Assembly: GCF_002953195.1 (NCBI RefSeq)
Contig: NZ_CP026377.1
Span: 4,463,606-4,527,605, forward strand
Length of the DNA: 64,000 bases
Direction of reading: 5' to 3'
From: Mixta gaviniae
GTDB taxonomy: Bacteria; Pseudomonadota; Gammaproteobacteria; Enterobacterales; Enterobacteriaceae
In this document: in pieces, positions 1 through 11,832 of the stretch
Layout of the letters: every line of letters starts with the position of its first letter
How positions within the stretch are numbered: position 1 is the first letter of the stretch
Translations under genes and position numbers: made by a program
Notes under the pieces: generated by a model
What the model was told of the DNA's origin: nothing
The model's input: the letters and a program-made list of their open reading frames with translations, nothing else
Database searches by the model: none

Positions 1-1489
1 AGTCTGCCTCGAAGTTATCGCCACTAAAAAAACGCAGCCTCTCCTGCGCATTGACGACATAGGGTTTCTGCGGCGCGCAAAAAGTTGCATCTGAGGAAAG
101 ATAGGCCTGATAAAATCCGATCATCAGCTGTTGCGTACAGGGAGAAAAATTTTCAGGAATGGTCAAAACGCCAATAAGGTATTTATATGCCTTATCCCTT
201 AGCGCGATGTGGAAGAGGCCCTTCCACAGTGCATCCAGCGCATGGCTTTTTTGATAGGGCTGTTGGATAAACCCGCGTCCAATCTCAATACTGTTGCTGA
301 TAATGGCCAGCGCCTCAGGCTGATACTGAAACAGGCTATGGCTGTAAAGCCCTTCGAGACCGCGCCTGCGAATCTGCTCACCGGCGAAGACAAAGCGGTA
401 GGCGCCCGCAATCTCAAGCCGGGCGGGATCCCACAAAATAATATGGTAATAATCAAAATCATAACGATCATTATCATATTTCCTGCCTGTACCGGCGCCG
501 ATTCTCCGGAATGCGATCTCCCGTAGCCGGCCAAGTTCACGCAGTACAGGCGAGTAATCTTCACCCTGATAGCGATAGAGCAGTACGCTTTTTCCGTCAG
601 CAAGCTTATTTAACCGTTCACACCGGGACAGCGCTGCGTTTAACAGACTGCGGTTTTCCGGCGGCGCCAGCGGCGCGGCAAGGGGCAGTAGCGGCGGCCG
701 GTTTTTCGCTATTCGCTCTATATGTTGCTGAAAATTGGCGACGATGGCAGCGAGCGGTTTTTGTTCTTCATCGATTCGGGCGAAATCGATCTGCTGTCCA
801 ATTCTGATATGCAATTTTCCCCGGCGATGACGACGACATTCTCTGAGCATCATTAGATTAGAAAGCGGGCGCCATATCCTGGCGGTTAAATAGTAGCGCA
901 CGCTATTGGTTCCGTTGATAGCAACGGGTATCAGTGCGGCACCCTTCTTTTTCGCTAAGTGAAGAAAGCCAGGATGCCAGGGAGACTCTTTTAATCCGGT
1001 CAGATGGAGGCTGGCCAGTTTCCCCGCCGGACAAATAATCAATATGCCGCCCTGACGGAGATGATCGCTCATTGCTTTATACTGGCTCACCCCTATTTTC
1101 CCCTGCATATTTCTAATGCCGATAGTCAGGGTTTCTACCTCGGGCACCAGTAGTGAAATCACATGGTTAGCAACGATTTTTATATCTTTCCTGACCTTTG
1201 CTACTACTGAAATCAAGGCAATACCGTCAATAACCGTCGGATGATTGGCGAACACGATGGCTGGCCCCTGCGCAGGAATATTATCGAGGTCGCCGCAATG
1301 AATATTAAAGCGTAACTGAAGGATCTCCGTAATGCCCTCAATCCATTCCAGGCCCAGTTTGCCCGACACCGCGTTGGTATAAAGTGAGACGCTCTCTTTC
1401 CCCAGCGCCCACCGGAAAAAGCGCTTCTGCCATTCAGAAAGTTTTCTATTCGGGAAAAACTCTGCGATCGCCTGCTCAAAGACATCCAT
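1..1489 (-). CDS. OlsF-like bifunctional acyltransferase (ornithine lipid synthesis), partial at the window edge
   Basis: An open frame runs from an ATG at 1489 to the window edge (496 codons, no stop), so the 3' end is missing. An AAGGTG Shine-Dalgarno lies five bases before the ATG. Residues about 60-240 form a lysophospholipid-type acyltransferase domain with the HX4D motif NHPTVID (His83, Asp88) and a later CPAGK block. A proline-rich linker (about 262-280) leads to a second domain from about 300 resembling the OlsB/haemolysin-type GNAT family, with EIGRGFI and a YLIGVLTIP block. This order, O-acyltransferase then N-acyltransferase, is that of OlsF, which makes ornithine lipids in Serratia and Flavobacterium; those are phosphorus-free membrane lipids often made under phosphate limitation. 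The function is inferred from domain order. Another two-domain acyltransferase of unknown substrate is possible. No gene for a partner is visible nearby. Confidence 0.7.
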   Translation of the reverse strand, partial: MDVFEQAIAEFFPNRKLSEWQKRFFRWALGKESVSLYTNAVSGKLGLEWIEGITEILQLRFNIHCGDLDNIPAQGPAIVFANHPTVIDGIALISVVAKVRKDIKIVANHVISLLVPEVETLTIGIRNMQGKIGVSQYKAMSDHLRQGGILIICPAGKLASLHLTGLKESPWHPGFLHLAKKKGAALIPVAINGTNSVRYYLTARIWRPLSNLMMLRECRRHRRGKLHIRIGQQIDFARIDEEQKPLAAIVANFQQHIERIAKNRPPLLPLAAPLAPPENRSLLNAALSRCERLNKLADGKSVLLYRYQGEDYSPVLRELGRLREIAFRRIGAGTGRKYDNDRYDFDYYHIILWDPARLEIAGAYRFVFAGEQIRRRGLEGLYSHSLFQYQPEALAIISNSIEIGRGFIQQPYQKSHALDALWKGLFHIALRDKAYKYLIGVLTIPENFSPCTQQLMIGFYQAYLSSDATFCAPQKPYVVNAQERLRFFSGDNFEAD

Positions 1490-2209
1490 ATCGTCACCTT
1501 ACACTTTTTCTTATTGGTTTATTTGTTTAATCATTACTCTGTTCGCATGACTTGAGAGGCTTAATAGGCTCCCTGCACCTGTATGGCGATAAGAAAAGCA
1601 TCATCGATATAAAGCTAACGTTTCCCTTTAATCCGCCGCGAACGTGGATAGCCGGCATCACGCCCAATCCTTTGCCTGCTTTATCACTGAGCAGCAAGCG
1701 GTAACACCGTTAAGAACCCCTTATTAGCGATGCCGGAGCAAGTCTACTGCCTTCTGCTGCGTGCTGGTTGCCATTTGGGATATTATTAATTTTTAGCGGT
1801 AATGGACACACACAAACAATTAATAACTTCTTTTTCCTGACGAAATCAATATATTCAGCGCAGCTAATAAATAACGCGCAGTGGATTTTTATTAATAGTA
1901 AAAAAATAGCGAATACCACGATATTGCACGCGCCATCTTCATGCTTTCTGTTGTAAAAAATCAGTATTCATCAGCGCGCTTTGCCTGTGCGGCTAATTAA
2001 ACCGTGCCGGGGGCAGCATAGCGACGCCGCCTCTTTTCGCCGTTTGCGCCTGATGACGTTGACCCGTTAAAAGCCTGACGGCGGCTTAATAAACGCCGCC
2101 GCCGTCCAACACCCCTTTCGCCTTGTCAGCGCAATTGACGCTTAAACCTGTTAACAGCGGGTCGCCGTCGCTATAATCCCCTTATCTTTCCTGAATACGG
2201 GTACGCACA
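1490..2209. other. Intergenic region of about 720 bases without a convincing gene
   Basis: The stretch separates the divergent OlsF-like gene and yicC. Bases about 1750-1960 are strongly AT-rich. Short open frames on both strands there have no ribosome-binding site, no family resemblance and poor codon composition. A GC-rich stem (GACGGCGGC with GCCGCCGCCGTC, about 2079-2108) has no following T run. In E. coli rph lies divergent to yicC; no rph is seen here. Confidence 0.6.
2146..2177 (+). promoter_or_regulatory. Candidate sigma70 promoter of yicC
   Basis: A perfect TATAAT (2172-2177) lies 33 bases before the yicC ATG. A weak TGTTAA-type -35 sits 17 bases upstream, inside the palindrome CTGTTAACAG. 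The -10 is clear and the -35 is only suggestive. Confidence 0.5.
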
Positions 2210-3073
2210 ATGATCCGCAGCATGACCGCCTACGCCCGGCGTGAAATCAAAGGCGAATGGGGCAGCGCAGCCTGGGAGCTGCGTTCCGTGAACCAGCGCT
2301 ATCTTGAAACCTATATCCGCCTGCCGGAGCAGTTCCGCAGCCTGGAGCCGGTGATTCGTGAACGTCTGCGTAACCGTCTGACGCGCGGAAAGATTGAATG
2401 CAACTTACGTTTCGACGCCGATGCGGGCGCGCAAAGCGCATTGATCCTTAACCAGACGCTGGCGAAGCAGCTGCTGGAAGCGGCGCAATGGGTAAAACAG
2501 CAAGATGCCGACGGCGAAATCAATCCGGTCGATATTCTGCGCTGGCCAGGCGTGATGTCCGCACAGGAGCAAGATCTGGATGCCATCAACGTTGAGCTGC
2601 TGGCCGCGCTGGAACTGGCGATCGATGATTTTATCGCCGCACGTGAAAGCGAAGGCGCCGCATTGAAAACCCTGATTGAGCAGCGTCTGGAAGGCGTCAG
2701 CACCGAAGTGCAAAAGGTGCGAGGCTGGATGCCGGAGGTGCTGAAATGGCAGCGCGAGCGGCTGGTGACGAAGCTTGAAGAAGCGGAGCTGCAGCTGGAC
2801 AACAATCGCGTCGAGCAAGAGCTGCTAATGATGGCGCAGCGCATTGATGTTGCTGAAGAGCTGGATCGTCTGGAAGCGCACGTGAAAGAAACCTATAACA
2901 TCCTGAAGAAGAAAGAGGCCGTCGGCCGCCGCCTCGACTTTATGATGCAAGAGTTCAACCGTGAATCGAATACCCTGGCATCGAAGTCGATCAATGCGGA
3001 TATCACCGCCTCGGCGATTGAGCTGAAGGTACTGATCGAGCAGATGCGCGAGCAGATCCAGAATATTGAGTAA
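2210..3073 (+). CDS. yicC: YicC/YloC-family endoribonuclease
   Basis: The 287-residue protein has the E. coli YicC length and begins MIRSMTAYAR, the conserved N-terminus of the family. The middle is a long charged helical stretch. The C-terminal DUF1732 part contains RRLDFMMQEFNRE followed by LKVLIEQMREQIQN. The family has been characterised as endoribonuclease; E. coli YicC affects turnover of the sRNA RyhB. It is a single-gene unit with its own candidate promoter and a strong terminator just downstream. Identification is secure. RNase activity is family knowledge and no separate catalytic motif was assigned here. Confidence 0.95.
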   Translation: MIRSMTAYARREIKGEWGSAAWELRSVNQRYLETYIRLPEQFRSLEPVIRERLRNRLTRGKIECNLRFDADAGAQSALILNQTLAKQLLEAAQWVKQQDADGEINPVDILRWPGVMSAQEQDLDAINVELLAALELAIDDFIAARESEGAALKTLIEQRLEGVSTEVQKVRGWMPEVLKWQRERLVTKLEEAELQLDNNRVEQELLMMAQRIDVAEELDRLEAHVKETYNILKKKEAVGRRLDFMMQEFNRESNTLASKSINADITASAIELKVLIEQMREQIQNIE

Positions 3074-3110
3074 CGGTACAGCGCCTTACTGCAGAACAAC
3101 ACGCTTTACA

Positions 3111-3134
3111 GCCCGCCTTTGGCGGGTTTTTTTA
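3111..3134 (+). terminator. Rho-independent terminator after yicC
   Basis: CCCGCC, a short TTT loop and GGCGGG form a stem followed by seven T residues, about 40 bases after the yicC stop. Confidence 0.85.
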
Positions 3135-3219
3135 TGGTGGAAAACGCAGCGCTTTCCTGTCCCTTTCCACCAGGCGTTGTACAATGCTTAAAGCCCTAAG
3201 GTTTCTTAACGGAGGTAAT

Positions 3220-3615
3220 ATGTTGCCATCACACACGCTTAGCCTGACCATCATGCGTCACTGGTTAGATCTTTATGAAACGGTCTGGAAGCCGGAATTT
3301 TTTCCTAAATGGGTATCGGCTATCGGTGATGCTCCGCTTCAGCCGGAAGGCAACATTTGGAAGGCGCGCGGCGCTGACGGCGTCATAAAGGTCCGTTTTA
3401 CTGAACACAACGCGTTTGGCGTAATGGATCACTGGCTGGATAACGGTTTTGGTAAAGAGATATATATGCCAATGCGCATCGTGCCTAACCAGGAAGGGGC
3501 TCAGGTGCTGCTGACGCTTTTTCGCCAGCCCTTTACCTCAGATGAAAAGTTCCGGCAAGAACTGGCGACCATCGAACAGGATCTGCAAAAACTGCATCAG
3601 CTGGTGACACACTGA
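3220..3615 (+). CDS. Small SRPBCC-fold (polyketide cyclase/START-like) protein
   Basis: I chose the ATG at 3220 because GGAGGT lies three bases upstream; an in-frame ATG at 3184 has no ribosome-binding site. The product has 131 residues with no signal peptide or membrane segment. The layout, an N-terminal helix and strand (VWKPEFFPKW), alternating strands (IWKARGADGVIKVRFTEH, FGVMDHWLD, EIYMPMRIVP, VLLTLFRQP) and a long amphipathic C-terminal helix (FRQELATIEQDLQKLHQLV), matches the SRPBCC hydrophobic-ligand-binding fold. No ligand or pathway can be read from the sequence. It stands alone between yicC and the AT-rich immunity region. Confidence is high that it is a gene and moderate for the fold. 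Confidence 0.8.
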   Translation: MLPSHTLSLTIMRHWLDLYETVWKPEFFPKWVSAIGDAPLQPEGNIWKARGADGVIKVRFTEHNAFGVMDHWLDNGFGKEIYMPMRIVPNQEGAQVLLTLFRQPFTSDEKFRQELATIEQDLQKLHQLVTH

Positions 3616-4072
3616 CAGGCCAGTTTCCTCGCGGCGGTCGAAAAATAGCTGCCTGTGAACATTTTTTCCGCCGCGCCTGAGCGTTAACGCAAATTTTTCT
3701 GGCTCTGCTAAAATAAATTGTCTGTGGCCATCCGATTTTTTAATTAATTTTGAACATGAGCGCGGGGGATGACACTACAACAACCTTAAACTGTCTCTGA
3801 TGGGAAAAGTCTTAAGTCATCGCCCTCAATAGCCAGCAAAAACAAGCAATTGAATAAAGAAGCGGTTCGTTTGTTTTTTCTTTCTATCTAAAGACTTTAA
3901 GTATCAGGATGTTTTATTTAATTTCCTGATGAAATCAATTCAAATTTATACAACAATTTATTTTTTGAATAACAGATTCAGATATTTCTTATGGTGTTTC
4001 TTTCGAAAAAAAAAGCTATAAATCTCCCTGCACACAGTAATGACCTATAAACAGACATTCCAGGAAAATTCT
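3616..4072. other. AT-rich intergenic region before the immunity gene
   Basis: No open frame with a start and ribosome-binding site is seen in these 457 bases on either strand. The region is markedly richer in A+T than the flanking genes. I looked for remnants of a nuclease bacteriocin (the C-terminal HNH motif) and for a LexA box and found neither. Confidence 0.55.
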
Positions 4073-4348
4073 ATGGAACGCACATCTTTGCAAGAGTTTA
4101 CTGAGCAAGAGTTTATTGAACTTGCACGCAAAGTATTAATTGCCGACTTTGAAACAACTGAAGGCTTATTAAAATCGGCAATGGAGTTTGTTTTATTAGC
4201 CGGGCATCCTGCGGGTACAGATCTTATCTGCTATCCGCAGGATTTTAATATTACGACGCCGCAGAGCATGGTCGATTTGATAAAAAACTGGCGGGAACAA
4301 CATGGCCTGCCGGGCTTCAGGGATAATCACTACGTTATTGCGATGTAA
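4073..4348 (+). CDS. Colicin/S-pyocin DNase-type immunity protein, orphan
   Basis: The start at 4073 is preceded by CAGGAAAA at suitable spacing; an upstream in-frame ATG (4040) has none. The 91-residue product matches the Im2/Im9 family of helical inhibitors that neutralise DNase bacteriocins. It has the N-terminal TEQEFIELARKVL helix, the helix-III motif HPAGTDLICYP (Asp50, Tyr54, Pro55 equivalent to Im9 Asp51, Tyr55, Pro56) and a C-terminal IKNWREQHGLPGF tail. Im9 hot-spot Tyr54 is replaced by Cys53, so specificity probably differs from the E-colicins. No toxin gene lies beside it. Codon use and composition are AT-rich against the neighbours, suggesting horizontal acquisition. It may protect against bacteriocins of competitors or be the remnant of a lost cluster. 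Confidence 0.85.
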   Translation: MERTSLQEFTEQEFIELARKVLIADFETTEGLLKSAMEFVLLAGHPAGTDLICYPQDFNITTPQSMVDLIKNWREQHGLPGFRDNHYVIAM

Positions 4349-4390
4349 TAATAACCCCTATAAAATAATAACGATAATAAAATAAAATCA

Positions 4391-4411
4391 GGGTGGGTTT
4401 TTGACCCACCC
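4391..4411. terminator. Hairpin between the immunity and flippase genes
   Basis: GGGTGGG and CCCACCC form a perfect seven-base stem with a TTTTTGA loop. No T run follows on the plus strand; on the minus strand a T-rich stretch follows. It may be a weak bidirectional terminator or only an mRNA stem. Confidence 0.4.
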
Positions 4412-4438
4412 CATGGTCTATTCCATTAAGAGCAAATT

Positions 4439-5929
4439 ATGACGTTAAAGCAGAAGGCGCTAAACGGCGCTAAATGGTCGTTCATCTCATCAGTGATGAC
4501 GATTGGGCTTGGTGTTCTGCAGTTGGCCTTACTTGCCAGGATGATTGATCCAAAACAATTTGGATTGCTGACAATTTCTCTCGTGGTTTTAACGCTGGTG
4601 GATACGCTTTCTGATTTCGGCTTATCCAATTCAGTTATTCAGCGAAAAAACATGACGGAAACAGAACTCTCTACTCTGTACTGGCTGAATATTATGATCG
4701 GCGCGGCCATTTTCCTGCTGGCCTCTCTTGGCAGCGATGTCATCAGCGCCCTATTGCATCAGCCGGAGCTGAGCGAACTTCTTCAAACGCTTTCCGTCGC
4801 CTTTATCATTATTCCCCAGGGGCAGCAATTTCGGGCCTTGCTGCAAAAAGAACTGGCCTTTACTCAAATAGGCCGAACGGAAACCGTGGCCGCACTGACG
4901 GGCTTTGCCGTGACGCTGCTTTCCGCGCTGTTTTACCCTTCTGCGCTTTGCGCCATCTGGGGCTACCTCGCCATGGTCTCCGTGCGCATGCTGCTGTTCT
5001 GCTACTACGGCAGAGAGATTTACCGCCCACAGTTTGTTTTCGAACTGAAAAGCGTGAGCGGTAATTTACGCTATGGCGGCTATCTCACCGCTGATAATCT
5101 GATTAACCAGCTCAGCGTGAATATGCCGACTATGCTGCTCTCCCGTTTGACGAGCGCGATCGCGACCGGCGGTTATAACCTGGCATTCAATCTGGCGGTT
5201 ATGCCGCCCGCTAAAATCAACCCCATTTTGACGCGCGTGCTGTTCCCGGCATTCGCGCAGATGCAGGATGACCAGCCGCGTTTACGCCATAACTTTTATA
5301 AGATGCTGTCGATCATGAGCCTGCTGAACTTTGTCGCGCTGCTGGGCATGATCGGCGTCGCCCATAATCTGGTTTTAACGGTTTTCGGCGAGCGCTGGCT
5401 GTTTATCACGCCGGTGCTGCAGGTGCTGTGTATTGCCGGCATGATGCGCGCCATAAATAATCCCATTGGCGCTTTGGTGATGGCAAAGGGCACGGTCGAT
5501 ATCAGTTCCAGGCTGAATGCGCTTCGCCTGATGCTTTCCGTACCGGCTATCTGGCTGGGCGCACAGTGGGGCGGGCTGATGGGCGCAACTATCGGTTTTA
5601 CCGCCGTGCAGGTGCTAACGGTATTGATGAATTACGTTGTTCTTCTTCGCCCGATGCTGGGCGCCAGCGGCAAAGAGTATCTCGCCAGTCAATGGATGCC
5701 GTTGCGCATGGCGCTGCCGACGTTTTGGATCAGCTATGCGCTTGGCTATGCGCTGGAAGGAAGCGTGTCTGCTTCGGCTGCGCTGGCGATACAAGTCTCC
5801 GCTGGCGCGCTGGTATGGGGATTAATGATACTGAGCAGCCGCGCGCCGTTAGTGCTGGAACTGAAGCAGATCGTACAACGCAAAGCGCGTCCGAAAGTGA
5901 CGCTGGAAAGCGAAAATCCATTGATATAA
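4439..5929 (+). CDS. Wzx/WzxC-like polysaccharide flippase (MOP superfamily), orphan
   Basis: The 496-residue protein is almost entirely hydrophobic with about 12-14 predicted membrane spans. It opens with LKQKALNGAKWSFISS, as colanic-acid exporter WzxC and its relatives do. The region around ARMIDPKQFGLLTISLVVL and the signature FGLSNSVIQRKNMTE are typical of this PST/MOP subfamily, which flips lipid-linked oligosaccharide units across the inner membrane. No glycosyltransferase, Wzy polymerase or export gene is adjacent; it is a single gene closed by a strong terminator. Its substrate therefore cannot be told, and it could instead act on another lipid-linked or amphipathic molecule. Confidence 0.85.
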   Translation: MTLKQKALNGAKWSFISSVMTIGLGVLQLALLARMIDPKQFGLLTISLVVLTLVDTLSDFGLSNSVIQRKNMTETELSTLYWLNIMIGAAIFLLASLGSDVISALLHQPELSELLQTLSVAFIIIPQGQQFRALLQKELAFTQIGRTETVAALTGFAVTLLSALFYPSALCAIWGYLAMVSVRMLLFCYYGREIYRPQFVFELKSVSGNLRYGGYLTADNLINQLSVNMPTMLLSRLTSAIATGGYNLAFNLAVMPPAKINPILTRVLFPAFAQMQDDQPRLRHNFYKMLSIMSLLNFVALLGMIGVAHNLVLTVFGERWLFITPVLQVLCIAGMMRAINNPIGALVMAKGTVDISSRLNALRLMLSVPAIWLGAQWGGLMGATIGFTAVQVLTVLMNYVVLLRPMLGASGKEYLASQWMPLRMALPTFWISYALGYALEGSVSASAALAIQVSAGALVWGLMILSSRAPLVLELKQIVQRKARPKVTLESENPLI

Positions 5930-5980
5930 TAATAAACCTGTTTATGGGTGGAAAAGTACCCGTACCAGGGTATTTTGTTA

Positions 5981-6008
5981 AGCGTGCTGCTACAGCACGC
6001 TTTTTTTA
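5981..6008 (+). terminator. Rho-independent terminator after the flippase gene
   Basis: AGCGTGCTG and CAGCACGCT form a stem around a TA loop, followed by a run of seven T residues. Confidence 0.9.
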
Positions 6009-6141
6009 TTGGCTCTTTTTTCTTTATTTTTTCCCGCTTCGCATAACTACAACTAATCCGTAAGCGAATGCCTTAGAAATTTTCACTCGTCTACACTCAG
6101 GGATGCGCTGTAGGCTTGCCACCGTTTCCCTGGAGCTGGCT

Positions 6142-9368
<3,227 letters not shown>

Positions 9369-9422
9369 AGTCACATTCAGTATTATGCCCAGTCATTTCT
9401 TCACCTGTGGAGTAGCACATTT

Positions 9423-9698
9423 ATGGCACGCGTAACCGTTCAGGACGCAGTAGAGAAAATTGGTAACCGTTTTGACCTGGTTCTGGTCGCTGCACGTCGC
9501 GCACGTCAGATGCAGGTGAGCGGTAAAGATCCGCTGGTACCGGAAGAGAACGATAAACCGACCGTTATCGCCCTGCGTGAAATCGAAGAAGGCCTGATCA
9601 CCAATCAGATCCTCGATGTCCGTGATCGTCAGGAACAGCAGGAGCAGGAAGCCGCCGAATTACAGGCTGTGACCGCTATCGCTGAAGGTCGTCGTTAA
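9423..9698 (+). CDS. rpoZ: RNA polymerase omega subunit
   Basis: The 91-residue product matches the E. coli omega length and carries the conserved N-terminus [20 protein letters not shown] and the DNDKPTV-like region ([13 protein letters not shown]). Omega helps fold and assemble the beta' subunit and forms part of ppGpp binding site 1 on RNA polymerase. It lies 54 bases after gmk and 19 before the spoT start, consistent with one operon. GTGGAG just upstream provides the ribosome-binding site. Confidence 0.97.
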   Translation: MARVTVQDAVEKIGNRFDLVLVAARRARQMQVSGKDPLVPEENDKPTVIALREIEEGLITNQILDVRDRQEQQEQEAAELQAVTAIAEGRR

Positions 9699-9717
9699 TT
9701 AGCCGGAAGGCTCGCCC

Positions 9718-11829
9718 TTGTATCTTTTCGAAAGCCTCAATCAGCTGATTGTTAAATACTTGCCTGAGGAGCAGATCAAGCGCCTCAAGCAAGCTTATCT
9801 TGTCGCACGTGATGCCCACGAGGGTCAGACACGCTCCAGCGGCGAGCCTTATATCACGCATCCCGTCGCCGTCGCCTGCATTCTGGCGGAAATGAAGCTC
9901 GACTATGAAACCCTCATGGCCGCGCTGCTGCACGACGTGATTGAAGACACGCCCGCTACTTATCAGGACATGGAACAGCTGTTCGGCAAAAGCGTCGCCG
10001 AGCTGGTTGAAGGCGTATCCAAACTGGATAAGCTGAAGTTCCGTGACAAGAAAGAGGCGCAGGCGGAAAACTTCCGCAAAATGATCATGGCGATGGTGCA
10101 GGACATCCGCGTCATTCTGATCAAGCTGGCCGACCGTACGCATAACATGCGCACGCTGGGTTCGCTACGGCCGGACAAACGGCGGCGCATCGCGCGCGAA
10201 ACGCTGGAAATCTACAGTCCGCTGGCGCACCGTCTCGGCATCCATCATTTAAAAACCGAGCTGGAAGAGCTGGGTTTCGAAGCGCTCTATCCCAACCGTT
10301 ATCGTGTGATTAAAGAAGTGGTGAAAGCCGCGCGCGGTAACCGTAAGGAGATGATCCAAAAAATCCTCGCGGAAATTGAAGGGCGTTTGCAGGAGGCGGG
10401 GATCCCCTGTCGCGTCTTCGGACGTGAAAAGCATCTCTATTCCATCTACTGCAAAATGAACCTCAAAGAGCAGCGTTTCCACTCCATTATGGATATCTAC
10501 GCGTTCCGCGTGATTGTCCGCGATGTGGATACCTGCTATCGCGTTCTCGGCCAGATGCACAGCCTCTATAAGCCGCGTCCGGGACGGGTGAAGGATTATA
10601 TCGCCATCCCGAAGGCGAACGGCTATCAGTCGCTGCATACCTCGATGATCGGGCCGCACGGCGTGCCGGTCGAGGTGCAAATCCGTACCGAAGATATGGA
10701 TCAGATGGCGGAAATGGGCGTCGCGGCGCACTGGGCTTATAAAGAGCAGGGCGAAAGCGGCACCACGGCGCAGATCCGCGCGCAGCGCTGGCTGCAAAGC
10801 CTGCTGGAGCTACAGCAGAGCGCCGGCAGCTCATTTGAATTTATCGAAAGCGTCAAATCCGATCTGTTCCCCGATGAGATTTACGTTTTCACCCCGGAAG
10901 GGCGCATCGTCGAACTGCCGGCTGGCGCCACGCCGGTCGATTTCGCCTATGCGGTGCATACCGATATCGGTCATGCCTGCGTCGGCGCGCGCGTCGATCG
11001 CCAGCCCTATCCCCTTTCGCAGCCGCTGGCCAGCGGCCAGACGGTGGAAATTATTACCGCGCCGGGCGCGCGGCCCAACGCCGCCTGGCTGAACTTTGTC
11101 GTCAGCTCGAAAGCGCGCGCCAAAATTCGCCAGCTGCTGAAAAACCTCAAGCGCGAAGACTCGGTGAGCCTGGGCCGCCGTCTGCTTAACCACGCGCTGG
11201 GCGGAAGCCGTAAGCTGGCGGAAATCCCGCAGGAGAGCATTGAGCAAGAGCTGGATCGCATGAAGCTGGCGTCGCTGGACGATCTGCTGGCGGAAATCGG
11301 TCTTGGCAACGCCATGAGCGTGGTGGTGGCGAAAAACCTGCTGCAGGATATGACCGGCGGCCCGTCCGCCAGCGCCGCCTCGCGCAGCAAGCTGCCGATT
11401 AAAGGCGCCGACGGCGTGCTGATCACCTTCGCGAAATGCTGCCGTCCTATTCCAGGCGACCCGATTGTGGCGCACGTCAGCCCCGGTAAAGGGCTGGTGG
11501 TGCATCACGAATCCTGCCGTAATATCCGTGGCTACCAGAAAGAGCCTGAGAAATTTATGGCGGTGGAGTGGGATAAAGTGACCGAGCAGGAGTTCGTCGC
11601 GGAGATCAAGGTGGATATGTTTAATCACCAGGGCGCGTTGGCTAACCTGACCGCTGCGATCAATACCGCCGGCTCCAATATACAGAGCCTGAATACCGAA
11701 GAGCGTGACGGCCGCGTTTACAGCGCCTTTATTCGCCTGACGGCGCGAGATCGCATCCATCTGGCGAATATTATGCGTAAAATTCGCATAATGCCGGATG
11801 TGATTAAAGTTCACCGTAATCGAAATTAA
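9718..11829 (+). CDS. spoT: SpoT, bifunctional (p)ppGpp synthetase/hydrolase
   Basis: SpoT removes pyrophosphate from (p)ppGpp and weakly makes it under carbon, iron or fatty-acid stress. The frame starts with TTG at 9718, as in E. coli, and gives 703 residues (E. coli 702). Domains in order are the HD hydrolase with His72-Asp73 in LLHDVIEDT, the RelA/SpoT synthetase region with GREKHLYSIYCKM and IYAFRVIV, the TGS domain (EIYVFTPEGRIVELPAGAT), the helical and zinc-finger region with FAKCCRPIPGD, and the C-terminal ACT domain. It is co-transcribed with gmk-rpoZ, and trmH follows after three bases. The start codon is weak, which may limit its level. Confidence 0.97.
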   Translation: MYLFESLNQLIVKYLPEEQIKRLKQAYLVARDAHEGQTRSSGEPYITHPVAVACILAEMKLDYETLMAALLHDVIEDTPATYQDMEQLFGKSVAELVEGVSKLDKLKFRDKKEAQAENFRKMIMAMVQDIRVILIKLADRTHNMRTLGSLRPDKRRRIARETLEIYSPLAHRLGIHHLKTELEELGFEALYPNRYRVIKEVVKAARGNRKEMIQKILAEIEGRLQEAGIPCRVFGREKHLYSIYCKMNLKEQRFHSIMDIYAFRVIVRDVDTCYRVLGQMHSLYKPRPGRVKDYIAIPKANGYQSLHTSMIGPHGVPVEVQIRTEDMDQMAEMGVAAHWAYKEQGESGTTAQIRAQRWLQSLLELQQSAGSSFEFIESVKSDLFPDEIYVFTPEGRIVELPAGATPVDFAYAVHTDIGHACVGARVDRQPYPLSQPLASGQTVEIITAPGARPNAAWLNFVVSSKARAKIRQLLKNLKREDSVSLGRRLLNHALGGSRKLAEIPQESIEQELDRMKLASLDDLLAEIGLGNAMSVVVAKNLLQDMTGGPSASAASRSKLPIKGADGVLITFAKCCRPIPGDPIVAHVSPGKGLVVHHESCRNIRGYQKEPEKFMAVEWDKVTEQEFVAEIKVDMFNHQGALANLTAAINTAGSNIQSLNTEERDGRVYSAFIRLTARDRIHLANIMRKIRIMPDVIKVHRNRN

Positions 11830-11832
11830 CGC

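Noticed and set aside
1213..1497. 94-codon minus-strand frame starting with GTG at 1497
   Set aside because: It is the out-of-frame companion of the long OlsF-like frame, which starts at 1489 and carries the recognisable motifs.
1710..1956. Overlapping 62- and 69-codon frames in the AT-rich gap
   Set aside because: No Shine-Dalgarno, low-complexity AT-driven composition and mutual overlap on opposite strands.
2079..2108. GC-rich stem before yicC as a terminator
   Set aside because: No U tract on either strand and no gene ending nearby.
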